A stretch of DNA of 64,000 nt, taken from positions 717,513 to 781,512 of the forward strand of contig NZ_CP041335.1 in the NCBI RefSeq assembly GCF_008033135.1, written 5' to 3'. This document shows positions 39,606 through 47,445 of the stretch, piece after piece; positions within the stretch are counted from its first letter, which is position 1; each line of letters opens with the position of its first letter. The notes beneath the pieces are model-generated. The model made no database searches. It saw only the letters and a program-made list of their open reading frames with translations, and was not told the DNA's origin. This DNA comes from Chitinolyticbacter meiyuanensis (GTDB lineage Bacteria > Pseudomonadota > Gammaproteobacteria > Burkholderiales > Chitinibacteraceae). The translations under genes and the position numbers were made by a program.

Positions 39606-39648
39606 GGCGGATTGCGGCGCGATCCGCCTTTTCTTTGATTTTTCTTTG
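39606..39648 (+). terminator. intrinsic terminator or attenuator between potC and potD
   Basis: GGCGGAT (39606-39612) pairs with ATCCGCC (39622-39628) across a nine-base loop. TTTTCTTTGATTTTTCTTTG follows at once. This is a textbook rho-independent signal, 38 bases past the potC stop and 25 bases before the potD start. It would uncouple the binding protein from the ABC subunits or partially terminate readthrough. Confidence 0.7.
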
Positions 39649-39672
39649 TTTAATCCGAGGGATATCACCGAC

Positions 39673-40731
39673 ATGAAAAAGCTGCTTCTGGCGCTGTCGC
39701 TGCTGGCAGGCGTGGCGCAAGCCGAGGATGTGTTGCACGTCTACAACTGGAACAACTACATCGCGCCGGAAACGGTGAAGCGCTTCGAGAAGGAGTGCAA
39801 GTGTCGCGTGGTGCAGGATTACTACGGCGCCATGGAGGAAATGCTGGCCAAGCTCGCGGCCGGTGCCAAGGGCTACGACATCGTGGTGCCGACCGGCTTT
39901 GCGATCCCGCCGCTGGTGAAGCAGAACCTGACCCAGCCGCTCGACAAGGCCAAGGTGCCGAACCTGAAGAACGTGAATGCCGCGTTCCTGAACACCGAGT
40001 TCGACAAGGGCAACACCTTTTCCGCCCCGTACGCGTTCACGACCACCCTCGTCGGTTACAACGACAAGAAGATCAAGGAACTGGGGATCGACGCGACCAG
40101 CTGGGCCGTGATCTTCGATCCCAAGGTGCTCGCCAAGATCAAGGGCAAGGTCACCGTGCTCGACGACAGCCGCGAGCTGTTCGCCGCCGCGTTGATGTAC
40201 AACGGCTATTCGGCCAACTCGACCAATCCGGCCGAATGGAAGAAGGCTGCCGACACCATCAAGGCCGCCAAACCGTTCTGGGCCGCGTTCAATACCCAGA
40301 GCTACATCAAGGAACTCACCGTCGGCAACATCTGGGTGGCGCACGGCTACTCCAACGACATGTTCCAGGCCAATCAGGATGCCAAGGCGGCCAAGCGCCC
40401 GTTCGGCATTGCCTATGGCCTGCAGAAGGAAGGCAACACGCTGTCGCTCGACAGCATGGTGGTGCTGAAGAACGCGCCGCGCCCCGATCTGGCACACCGC
40501 TTCATCAACTTCATGCTGGATGGCAAGAATTCGTCCGAGCTCACCAACATGATCGGCTCGGGCAACCCAAATGCCGCCGCGGCCCAGTTCGTGCAACCGG
40601 ACATCAAGAAGATCAGTGCCGTGTTCCCGGATGCCAATGCGATGAAGCGCCTGCAACAACTGAAGGATCTGCAGGGCAAGCAACTGCGTGATCTGAATCG
40701 CCTCTGGACCGAGGTCAAGACCGCGAAGTAA
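39673..40731 (+). CDS. potD: polyamine-binding periplasmic protein (PotD/PotF type)
   Basis: A 352-residue periplasmic binding protein with signal peptide KKLLLALSLLAGVAQA. The mature start EDVLHVYNWNNYIAPETVKRF is the hallmark of PotD/PotF. Later stretches GYDIVVPTGFAIPPLV and VAHGYSNDMFQAN line the ligand pocket. Binding proteins are usually needed in excess over the permease, which fits a separate transcription unit behind the potC-potD terminator. The ATG at 39673 has GAGGG 11 bases upstream. Confidence 0.94.
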   Translation: MKKLLLALSLLAGVAQAEDVLHVYNWNNYIAPETVKRFEKECKCRVVQDYYGAMEEMLAKLAAGAKGYDIVVPTGFAIPPLVKQNLTQPLDKAKVPNLKNVNAAFLNTEFDKGNTFSAPYAFTTTLVGYNDKKIKELGIDATSWAVIFDPKVLAKIKGKVTVLDDSRELFAAALMYNGYSANSTNPAEWKKAADTIKAAKPFWAAFNTQSYIKELTVGNIWVAHGYSNDMFQANQDAKAAKRPFGIAYGLQKEGNTLSLDSMVVLKNAPRPDLAHRFINFMLDGKNSSELTNMIGSGNPNAAAAQFVQPDIKKISAVFPDANAMKRLQQLKDLQGKQLRDLNRLWTEVKTAK

Positions 40732-40770
40732 GTGCGGGCAGGGTGGCGTTGCAGCCGCCCTCGCTGAACA

Positions 40771-40799
40771 AAGCCGGGCACGCGTAGCCCGGCTTTTTC
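40771..40799 (+). terminator. intrinsic terminator after potD
   Basis: AAAGCCGGGC (40771-40780) pairs with GCCCGGCTTT (40788-40797) across a seven-base loop, followed by TT. It lies 40 bases past the potD stop codon. Confidence 0.85.
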
Positions 40800-40908
40800 A
40801 CGTACACTCGGGCTCGCGCCTTTACTGGTGCGGCCCGGTCGGGATGCCCGCGCGGCCCGTTGGTCCTTCTTGCCGTACGCGCGTTTTCAGGCCTGCTCCC
40901 CGCTCTCC

Positions 40909-42006
40909 ATGCGCAGCTTCCCACCCGTCAGCTACCTGGCCCGTGAGGCCCCGCAGACGCGTATCGCGCGCTACTTCCTCGCCTGCTACCTGCTGCTGGT
41001 GCTGGTGCTGAGCTTCTACCCGTTCAGCGGCTGGCATTACAACGGCGAGCCGGTGCTGGCTTTCTACAGCTACCCGCTGCCGTATTACTTCACCTTCTTC
41101 GACAACTTCGCCAATGTGCTCGCCTATGTGCCGCTGGGGCTGGGCTTGGCGCTGCTGGTGCGGCGACGTTTGCTGTCGCTGCTAACTGGCACCCTGGGCG
41201 GCACGCTGCTGTCGGCGCTGGTCGAATTCGTTCAACAGTTCCTGCCGGAGCGGGTGGCGTCGAACATGGACATCCTCGCCAACGGCACCGGCGCCTTCAT
41301 TGGCGCCGTATTCGCATTGCTGGTGGCGAGCCGCCGCTGGCAACGCCGCTGGCTGGTGTTCCGCCATAGCTATCTGGTGGCAGGGCGGCGTGGCGAGTGG
41401 GGGCTGGTGTGGCTGGGGCTGTGGTTCATCACGCAGTGCGACCCGTCGGTGCCGCTGTTTGGCGTGGTGGTCGAGGCGGTGGTGCTGCCGCAGCCGTTCA
41501 TTTCGCCGATCGCCAATGCCCGGCTGTTCCTCGATCTGCTGGAAGGCTGTGGCGTGGTGCTGCACGTCTTCGGCCTCGGCATGTTCGTGTCGGTGCTGGT
41601 GCGCCACCAGCGGCATGTGCCGCGGGTGGTGACGGCTACGCTTGCCGTCGGCATCGTGCTGAAGCTGCTGTTCGCCGGCATGCTGCTCAAGCCGGACCAG
41701 TTCTTCGCCTGGGTAAACGCCAACGTGGTGATTGGCGCCTGTCTCGCCTTCGGCCTGCTTGCCCTCTGCCTGCGGCTGCGCCGCCGCCTGCGGGCGTTGC
41801 TGGGCGCCTGGGCGCTGATTGCGGCGCTGGTGGTGAGCTGGCTATGGCCGCTGGCGCCGCAGCTGTCCGCCTCGCTGGAGATGTTCCGCTGGCGCTATGG
41901 CCATCTGCAGCATTTCAGCGGCATGGCCGCCATGGTCGGCGACATCTGGCCCTACGGAGCCATTGCGCTGATGCTGGCGCTGGTGTTGCGCCGTGCCGAT
42001 GATTGA
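40909..42006 (+). CDS. VanZ-like integral membrane protein
   Basis: A 365-residue polytopic membrane protein with roughly nine to ten hydrophobic helices. The N-terminal third (YFLACYLLLVLVLSFYPFSGW, DNFANVLAYVPLGLGLALLV, SALVEFVQQFLPERVASNMD with NGTGAFIGA) matches the VanZ-like fold. The family is named for a teicoplanin-resistance accessory protein, but most members have unknown roles; resistance should not be inferred. The C-terminal helices are less recognisable. I chose the ATG at 40909; an earlier in-frame GTG at 40828 would start within the potD terminator region. Confidence 0.75.
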   Translation: MRSFPPVSYLAREAPQTRIARYFLACYLLLVLVLSFYPFSGWHYNGEPVLAFYSYPLPYYFTFFDNFANVLAYVPLGLGLALLVRRRLLSLLTGTLGGTLLSALVEFVQQFLPERVASNMDILANGTGAFIGAVFALLVASRRWQRRWLVFRHSYLVAGRRGEWGLVWLGLWFITQCDPSVPLFGVVVEAVVLPQPFISPIANARLFLDLLEGCGVVLHVFGLGMFVSVLVRHQRHVPRVVTATLAVGIVLKLLFAGMLLKPDQFFAWVNANVVIGACLAFGLLALCLRLRRRLRALLGAWALIAALVVSWLWPLAPQLSASLEMFRWRYGHLQHFSGMAAMVGDIWPYGAIALMLALVLRRADD

Positions 42007-42015
42007 GTCGGCCCG

Positions 42016-42612
42016 TTACTTGACCTGGCGCTCGACGGCGGGATTGAGGAAGCGCTCGCCGGCCAGCAGCTTGTCCATCATCGCCGGATCGGCCCACTCC
42101 ATCTTCACCTGTTCCGAGAACACGATGTCGGCGAGGCGGAGCTCGCCCATGCGCGGGTTGTAGGCGTCGTCGCGGAATGCCTGGGCATAGCCGGTATCGG
42201 TTTCGTGGGCGATGACCGAATGTAGCCGCACGTCGTTGCTCTCGCCGTTCTGCATGTCGGTCTGCTGCAGCAGCGCATCGATCACCACGAAGAACAGCCG
42301 GGCGAACTGTTCAGCCGAAGGTGACACCGGCAGTGCGATCCAGCGTGCCGAATATTGCTGGCACAGCCGGATGTACTCGGCATCGTCCTTGTCCCAATAG
42401 CAGATCGCATGGTCGAAGGCATCGATCGCATCCTTGATCGTGCCCTTCATCAAGCCGAAGTCGTACACCATCTGCCCATGATCGAGCGCATGCGCTTCCA
42501 GCAGCACTTCCACCTTATAGCTGTGGCCGTGGATGGAGCGCCGGCAGCGGTCACTGGAACAGTTGCGCACGATGTGCGCGTTTTCGAACTTGTAGAGCTT
42601 GCGGATCAGCAT
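42016..42612 (-). CDS. queD: 6-carboxytetrahydropterin synthase family protein (QueD-like)
   Basis: A 198-residue member of the 6-pyruvoyl-tetrahydropterin synthase/QueD family, which makes the queuosine and 7-deazapurine precursor. Zinc ligands are visible in ENAHIV and SIHGHSYKVEV (HGH). FGLMKGTIKDAIDAFDHAIC carries the conserved Asp-His. The N-terminal insert NCSSDRCRRS and length set it in a longer subgroup, also known to me from Campylobacterota, in which Cys-x4-HGH replaces Cys-x3-HGH. Whether it makes queuosine precursor or another pterin product is open. The ATG is at 42612. It converges with the VanZ-like gene and faces the AT-rich island upstream. Confidence 0.85.
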   Translation of the reverse strand: MLIRKLYKFENAHIVRNCSSDRCRRSIHGHSYKVEVLLEAHALDHGQMVYDFGLMKGTIKDAIDAFDHAICYWDKDDAEYIRLCQQYSARWIALPVSPSAEQFARLFFVVIDALLQQTDMQNGESNDVRLHSVIAHETDTGYAQAFRDDAYNPRMGELRLADIVFSEQVKMEWADPAMMDKLLAGERFLNPAVERQVK

Positions 42613-42746
42613 GATCAATCCCGAGTAGAACGCTCGGGTTTTATCAGAAGCAGCGATTGCATTCAAGCCGACTATTGCGCCGCACCTTTACCCAGTTAAT
42701 ACCAATTCCCATTCGAAGCAAAACAACCACGACTGCAAGTTCAAAC

Positions 42747-42769
42747 ATATCAAATTACTAATTTGATAT
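42747..42769. promoter_or_regulatory. perfect 23-bp palindrome, operator-like
   Basis: ATATCAAATT (42747-42756) and AATTTGATAT (42760-42769) are exact inverted repeats around ACT. It lies 135 bases upstream of queD and ~505 bases upstream of the chitinase. The ten-base arms and odd centre suit a dimeric regulator. No intrinsic terminator pattern follows. The cognate regulator is unknown. Confidence 0.6.
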
Positions 42770-42815
42770 TAATAAGAAAGATCAAAGTAATTAAAAAAGT
42801 GATTCGGTCAGATGA

Positions 42816-42950
42816 ATTGCCTCATATCGAAAAAAAAGACGCAACCGACTGTCGTGGATAAGTGGCATGTCATCAGTAAATGACTACACACCAATGCACT
42901 AAAACGCTACATCAGAGCTGTCTAATGATGTGAGGCAATACTTTTTTTTT
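42816..42950 (+). ncRNA. candidate small RNA ending in an intrinsic-terminator-like T run
   Basis: ATTGCCTCATATC (42816-42828) pairs with GATGTGAGGCAAT (42927-42939) over 13 positions with one G-U wobble, closing a ~98-base loop. Directly after the right arm comes AC and nine T residues (42942-42950), the expected end of a factor-independent transcript. No protein frame explains it. The interior has no obvious strong hairpins by eye. It might instead be a 3' regulatory hairpin or chance. Confidence 0.3.
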
Positions 42951-43036
42951 GCAAAAAAACCGTTTTTAAACAATATGTTGATTTATTGTTGTTGCGATGC
43001 GGCATTGGGGGGTAAGGGGTTTTATGTAGTGCATCG

Positions 43037-43069
43037 GTGGTCTTGCTGGTGCGTGAGTGGTAAGACCAC
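43037..43069. repeat. inverted repeat upstream of the chitinase promoter
   Basis: GTGGTCTT (43037-43044) and AAGACCAC (43062-43069) are exact inverted repeats, 17 bases apart. The right arm ends 22 bases before the candidate -35 box, a position suited to an activator or repressor site. Confidence 0.4.
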
Positions 43070-43091
43070 TGATCGTGCCTACCGGCGGGAG

Positions 43092-43141
43092 TTGACAAGG
43101 TGGGGCCGCTATCCGGTAATCGGAAGCGTCACACCGGGTGT
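43092..43141 (+). promoter_or_regulatory. candidate chitinase promoter with a palindrome at the predicted start
   Basis: A consensus -35 TTGACA (43092-43097) is followed after 17 bases by GGTAAT (43115-43120), a 4-of-6 -10 match. The palindrome ACACC-G-GGTGT (43131-43141) falls just past the predicted transcription start, where a repressor could bind. The resulting leader to the chitinase start codon would be ~145 bases. Confidence 0.45.
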
Positions 43142-43273
43142 AGTGGCTTTCAGCCCGGGGTACGGGGGCGATTCAGTTTTTTACTTACAAAAAAATGACG
43201 CCTTCGGGCACTGACCAGGCTCAGTTTGGCGGTGCCGATAATGCCAATTTCAACAGGATGGAGACCCCTGACT

Positions 43274-46048
43274 ATGTCGACCACTCGACTGTCGCTCGCG
43301 TTGCTCCCCGCCGCCCTGATCGCTTCGTATGCCTACGCAGCGTTCCCGGCCTGGCAGGAGGGCAGCACGTACGCTGCTGGCACCAAGGTCAGCTACAACG
43401 GCCATGACTATGAATCGCTGGTGACCCACACCGCTTATGTCGGTGCCAACTGGAACCCGGCTGCTACCCCGACGCTGTGGAAGGATCTGGGCGTCTCGTC
43501 CGGTACCGCCACCCCGACGCCGGTTCCGGTGACCAACACGCCGACCCCGCCCGCTGTGGTGACCAACACTCCGACCCCGGTCGTGGTGACCAACACCCCG
43601 ACGCCGGTTTCGGTAACCGCTACCCCGACGCCGGTGGTTGGCCAGTACCCCGAATGGGCTGCCAGCGCCGTCTATACCGGCGGTCAGCGCGTGACCTACC
43701 AAGGCTCGGTGTACCAAGCCCAGTGGTGGACGCAGGGTGACAACCCGGCTCAGTCCGGCGAGTGGGGCGTGTGGCGCAAGGTCACCACCGGTGGCCCGAC
43801 CCCGACTCCGGTAACGAATACCCCGACCCCGACGGTCACCCCAACCGTGACACCGACTCGTGTCACACCGACCCCGACCGTCACCCCGACTGGCGTGACG
43901 CCGACGGTCACCCCGACCGTGACGCCGACTCGTGTCACGCCGACCCCGACCGTCACCCCGACTGGTGTGACCCCGTCGCCGACGCCGGTCACCCCGACCG
44001 TGACTCCGTCGCCGGTTACCCCGTCGCCGACCCCGATCCCGGGCCAGGACTGCCGTCCTGACGGCCTCGTCTCCGAAGTCTCGGGCGTGCCGTACTGCAC
44101 CGTGTACGACGGCGAAGGCCGCGAAAAGCTGGCCAACGGCCTGAAGCGCCGCATCATCGGCTACTTCACCGCATGGCGTAACGGTTCCAACGGCCAGGCG
44201 CGCTACATCGCCTCGGATATCCCGTGGGCCGACATCTCGCACATCAACTACGCGTTTGCCCACGTCGATGGCAGCAACAAGGTGTCGATCGGTAACCCGA
44301 CCGCCGCTGGCAATGCCGCCACCAACATGGAATGGCCGGGCGTACCGGGTGCTGAGATGGATCCGACCCTGCCGTACAAGGGCCACTTCAACCTGCTGAA
44401 CAAGTACAAGAAGCAGTACCCGAACCTGCGCACCCTGATCTCGGTCGGCGGCTGGGCGGAAACCGGTGGCTACTTCGCGGACAACGGTGATCGCGTGGCT
44501 TCGGGTGGCTTCTACACCATGACCACCAACGCCGATGGCTCGGTCAACACCGCTGGCATCAACACCTTCGCTGATTCGGCCGTTGACTTCATCCGCAAGT
44601 ACAACTTCGATGGCGTGGATATCGACTACGAATATCCGACCACCATGGACAAGGCCGGCAACCCGCTCGACTGGTCGGTTTCCAGCCCGCGTCTGCGTGG
44701 CCTGCAAGCCAGCTACCGCGAACTGATGCGCGTGCTGCGTCTGAAGCTCGACAACGCTTCGAAGGCCGATGGCAAGTACTACATGCTGACCATCGCTTCG
44801 CCGTCGTCCGCTTACCTGCTGCGCGGCATGGAGGCTTATCAGAGCGCCAAGTACCTCGACTACGTGAACATCATGTCTTATGACCTGCATGGCGCGTGGA
44901 ACGAGTTCGTGGGCCCGAACGCCGCCCTGTTCGACGATGGCAAGGATGCCGAGCTCGCCAAGTGGTCGGTCTACAGTGCTGCGCAGTACGGCGGCATCGG
45001 CTACCTGAACACCGATTGGGCCTTCCGCTACTTCCGCGGCATGCTGCCGGCCGGTCGTATCAACGCCGGTATGCCGTTCTACACCCGTGGTCACAAGGAT
45101 GTTCAAGGTGGCAACAACGGTCTGTGGGGCACTTCGCCGAAGTCGACCAATTGCGGTCCTGGCCTGACCGAGTGCGGCCTGGGTGCAACCGGTATCGACA
45201 ACATCTGGCACGATCTGGATCAGAACGCCAAGGAAATGGGCGCCGGTTCCAACCCGATGTGGCACGCCAAGAACCTGGAAAAGGGTATTGCCGGTAGCTA
45301 CCTGTCGCAGTACGGCCTGTCGGCTGCTGACCTCGTCGGCACCTACGCCCGCAACTACGATGCAACCCTGGTTGCTCCGTGGCTGTGGAATGCCCAGAAG
45401 AAGGTCTTCATCTCGACCGAGGACGAGCAATCGATCCAGAAGAAGGCCGAGTGGGTGATCGCCAACGGCGTCGGCGGTGCGATGTTCTGGGAAATGGCCG
45501 GTGACTACGACTGGAACGCCGCGAAGGGCGAATACGGTCCTGGTTCGACGCTGACCCGCCTGTTGGCTTCCAACTTCCGCGCTGCCTCGCCGTACGGCAA
45601 CAAGCGTGCGAAGAAGGCCATGCCGGGTGAGACCGTCGATCTGCAGTTCGACCTGACCAACTTCAAGCTGGGTGATCAGAACTACCCGATCAACCCGTAC
45701 CTGAAGATCACCAACAAGTCGAACGTGACCATCCCTGGCGGTACCAAGGTGCAGTTCCAGTACGGTGTTTCGGCACCGGGCACGATGACCGACCAATCGG
45801 GCGCTGGCCTGAAGACGGTTGCGAGCGAGCATACTGGCAACAACATCGGTGGCTTCAAGGGTGACTTCCACACCGCCGAGTTCGCACTGCCGTCGTGGCA
45901 ATCGCTGGCTCCGGGTGCATCGATCGATGTCACGCTGAACTACCAACTGCCGATCGCGATGCCGTCCAACTACATCGTGACGATTGGTACCAAGCAATAC
46001 AGCATCAAGCAGGAGTATCCGAACCTGCCGGCCGCTACCCTGCAGTAA
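43274..46048 (+). CDS. secreted multimodular GH18 chitinase
   Basis: A 924-residue extracellular chitinase. Signal peptide residues ~1-22 (LALLPAALIASYAYA). A first CBM5/12 chitin-binding module is at ~24-72 (PAWQEGSTYAAGTKVSYNG). A Thr/Pro linker follows, then a second CBM5/12 at ~125-170 (PEWAASAVYTGGQRVTY, QAQWWTQGD). A longer TVTPT-type linker (~173-257) leads to the GH18 barrel at ~292-770, with catalytic motif DGVDIDYE (general acid Glu453) and the SVGGW strand. The C-terminal ~150 residues resemble the chitinase C-terminal (ChiC) domain. It cleaves beta-1,4-GlcNAc polymers with substrate-assisted retention. The ATG at 43274 follows AGGATGGAG. A terminator follows. Confidence 0.96.
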   Translation: MSTTRLSLALLPAALIASYAYAAFPAWQEGSTYAAGTKVSYNGHDYESLVTHTAYVGANWNPAATPTLWKDLGVSSGTATPTPVPVTNTPTPPAVVTNTPTPVVVTNTPTPVSVTATPTPVVGQYPEWAASAVYTGGQRVTYQGSVYQAQWWTQGDNPAQSGEWGVWRKVTTGGPTPTPVTNTPTPTVTPTVTPTRVTPTPTVTPTGVTPTVTPTVTPTRVTPTPTVTPTGVTPSPTPVTPTVTPSPVTPSPTPIPGQDCRPDGLVSEVSGVPYCTVYDGEGREKLANGLKRRIIGYFTAWRNGSNGQARYIASDIPWADISHINYAFAHVDGSNKVSIGNPTAAGNAATNMEWPGVPGAEMDPTLPYKGHFNLLNKYKKQYPNLRTLISVGGWAETGGYFADNGDRVASGGFYTMTTNADGSVNTAGINTFADSAVDFIRKYNFDGVDIDYEYPTTMDKAGNPLDWSVSSPRLRGLQASYRELMRVLRLKLDNASKADGKYYMLTIASPSSAYLLRGMEAYQSAKYLDYVNIMSYDLHGAWNEFVGPNAALFDDGKDAELAKWSVYSAAQYGGIGYLNTDWAFRYFRGMLPAGRINAGMPFYTRGHKDVQGGNNGLWGTSPKSTNCGPGLTECGLGATGIDNIWHDLDQNAKEMGAGSNPMWHAKNLEKGIAGSYLSQYGLSAADLVGTYARNYDATLVAPWLWNAQKKVFISTEDEQSIQKKAEWVIANGVGGAMFWEMAGDYDWNAAKGEYGPGSTLTRLLASNFRAASPYGNKRAKKAMPGETVDLQFDLTNFKLGDQNYPINPYLKITNKSNVTIPGGTKVQFQYGVSAPGTMTDQSGAGLKTVASEHTGNNIGGFKGDFHTAEFALPSWQSLAPGASIDVTLNYQLPIAMPSNYIVTIGTKQYSIKQEYPNLPAATLQ
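43835..43978 (+). repeat. 72-bp tandem direct repeat (two copies) in the chitinase linker
   Basis: Copies at 43835-43906 and 43907-43978 differ only at scattered third positions. Each encodes a 24-residue unit of the TVTPT/RVTPT/GVTPT type. The units make up most of the second Thr/Pro linker. Near-identity at DNA level suggests recent duplication and possible copy-number variation. Confidence 0.85.
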
Positions 46049-46068
46049 GCGCGGTCTGTAGTATCCAG

Positions 46069-46098
46069 ACGGGCAAGCCTTCGGGTTTGCCCGTTTTT
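46069..46098 (+). terminator. intrinsic terminator after the chitinase gene
   Basis: ACGGGCAAGCC (46069-46079) pairs with GGTTTGCCCGT (46084-46094; one G-T pair), followed by a five-T run. It lies 21 bases past the chitinase stop and separates it from the gtr-like cassette. Confidence 0.85.
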
Positions 46099-46143
46099 CA
46101 TTTATAGGAAGGGTCGGCACGGCGCCGGCCGCAGGGGGCAGTC

Positions 46144-46512
46144 TTGCAGTCGCAGTTTCTCCGCTATCTGCTGGTGGGCGGCGCGTCGTTCGCGCTGGAA
46201 TACGGGCTGTACTGGCTGCTGTACCGGTGGCTGGGCCTGCCTTATCTGTGGGCCAACTCCTCGGCCTATCTCACGGTCTTCGTCGTGAACTTCCTGCTGA
46301 ACCGCAGCTGGACCTTCGGCTCGTCCGGCCATATGGGGCGGCAGGCGCTGCTGTATCTGTTGCTGGTGCTGTTCAATTTGCTGGCGAGCAATGTGGTGCT
46401 CTATCTGCTGGTCGAGCTGGCGCAGGTGCCGGCGCTCGTGGCCAAGGTGGTGGTGATGCTGATGATCGTCAGCTGGAATTTCGTGCTCTATCGCAAGGTG
46501 ATCTACCGATGA
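46144..46512 (+). CDS. GtrA-family membrane protein (flippase-like)
   Basis: A 122-residue protein with four hydrophobic helices: RYLLVGGASFALEYGLYWLLY, SSAYLTVFVVNFLLN, LLYLLLVLFNLLASNVVLYLL and VVVMLMIVSWNFVLYRKVIY. RYLLVGG near the start and NFLLNRSWTF are GtrA/DPMS_TM marks. GtrA proteins are thought to flip undecaprenyl-phosphate-linked sugars. The start appears to be the TTG at 46144, preceded by GGGGGCAG. It overlaps the next gene by four bases (ATGA), the usual gtrA-gtrB coupling. Confidence 0.85.
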   Translation: MQSQFLRYLLVGGASFALEYGLYWLLYRWLGLPYLWANSSAYLTVFVVNFLLNRSWTFGSSGHMGRQALLYLLLVLFNLLASNVVLYLLVELAQVPALVAKVVVMLMIVSWNFVLYRKVIYR

Positions 46513-47441
46513 TTTCCATCGTGATGCCGGTCTACAACGAAGGTCCGCATATCGAGGCGAGCGTGGGGACTGTGCACGCGCTGCTCGCCGCGCACGGTCT
46601 TGATGTGCAGTTCGTGCTGGTCGATGACGGCTCGCGCGACGACAGCTGGGCTGCACTCTCGCGGCTGGCGCAGTCGCTGCCGGGCATCAAGGCGATCCGG
46701 CTGTCGCGCAATTTCGGCAAGGAGGCGGCGCTGTGCGCCGGGCTGGAACAGGCTGATGGCCAGGCTTGCCTTGTCATGGACTCCGACTTGCAGCATCCGC
46801 CCGAGCTGATCCCGCAGATGGTCGGGCTGTGGCGCGAGGGCTGGGATGTGGTCGAGGGCGTGAAGGCGCACCGTGGCCAGGAAGGCGGCGTGTACAAGTT
46901 CGGTGCGCGCGTGTTCTACCGCCTGTTCCACAAGCTCTCGGGCTTCGATCTCTCCGGCGCGTCGGATTTCAAGCTGATGGACCGCAAGGCGGTCGAGGCC
47001 TGGCGCAGCATGAAGGAGCGCGACACCTTCTTTCGCGGCATGTCCGCGTGGGTGGGCTTCAAGCGCCACCGGCTGCCCTTTGTCGTCGCGAGCCGGGTGC
47101 AGGGCACCACCAAGTGGTCGCCGATGAAGCTTGGTCGGCTGTTCATCTCGGCGATCAGCGCGTTCTCGTCGTTGCCGCTGCAGATCGTCACGGTCATGGG
47201 CGGCCTCTTTTTCATTGGCGCGCTCGGCATGGCGGTACAGACGCTGTACACCAAGCTGTCCGGCCATGCCGACGACGGTTTCACCACCGTGATCCTGCTG
47301 CAGTTGATCATCGGCAGTGCGCTGATGTTCAGCCTGGGCATCATCGGCACCTATCTCGCGCGCATCTACGACGAGGTCAAGGGCCGGCCGCGCTATCTCG
47401 TCGCGGAAACCGCCATCTCCCCCGCCAAATCACAGGAATGA
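46509..47441 (+). CDS. GtrB-like GT2-family glycosyltransferase (polyprenyl-phosphate sugar synthase)
   Basis: A 310-residue family-2 glycosyltransferase. The GT-A domain shows SIVMPVYNEGPHIEA, FVLVDDGSRDDSW and VMDSDLQHPPELI, whose Asp residues bind the nucleotide sugar and metal. Two C-terminal helices (IVTVMGGLFFIGALGMAV, LLQLIIGSALMFSLGIIG) anchor it, as in GtrB and DpmI-type enzymes. It transfers a hexose from a nucleotide sugar to a polyprenyl-phosphate carrier; which sugar is unknown. It follows gtrA in an ATGA overlap and precedes the large membrane protein by four bases. Confidence 0.88.
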   Translation: MISIVMPVYNEGPHIEASVGTVHALLAAHGLDVQFVLVDDGSRDDSWAALSRLAQSLPGIKAIRLSRNFGKEAALCAGLEQADGQACLVMDSDLQHPPELIPQMVGLWREGWDVVEGVKAHRGQEGGVYKFGARVFYRLFHKLSGFDLSGASDFKLMDRKAVEAWRSMKERDTFFRGMSAWVGFKRHRLPFVVASRVQGTTKWSPMKLGRLFISAISAFSSLPLQIVTVMGGLFFIGALGMAVQTLYTKLSGHADDGFTTVILLQLIIGSALMFSLGIIGTYLARIYDEVKGRPRYLVAETAISPAKSQE

Positions 47442-47445
47442 CATC

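Larger units (their letters stand above)
42613..43273. other. 661-base AT-rich intergenic island between queD and the chitinase gene
   Basis: The longest stretch without a gene in the window. Roughly 42700-42990 is conspicuously AT-rich (long A and T runs), unlike the GC-rich surroundings. It contains a perfect 23-bp palindrome, a possible small RNA ending in a nine-T run, a further inverted repeat and a plausible chitinase promoter (entered separately). An open frame at 42930-43214 has poor protein character and no good ribosome-binding site, so I do not call it. Confidence 0.7.

Noticed and set aside
40909..42006. Glycopeptide-resistance gene based on the VanZ-like fold
   Set aside because: VanZ-like domains occur widely without resistance roles, and no vanHAX-type genes are present.
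42930..43214. 94-codon open frame in the AT-rich island
   Set aside because: Poor amino-acid composition for a real protein, no ribosome-binding site, and it overlaps the candidate promoter and terminator signals.
43780..44040. CRISPR-like or mobile repeat in the chitinase gene
   Set aside because: The repeats encode a Thr/Pro linker in frame, and copies are adjacent without unique spacers.
43250..46120. A 956-codon open frame antisense to the whole chitinase gene
   Set aside because: It is a by-product of GC-rich third positions. The peptide has no recognisable domains, while the sense strand encodes a complete chitinase.
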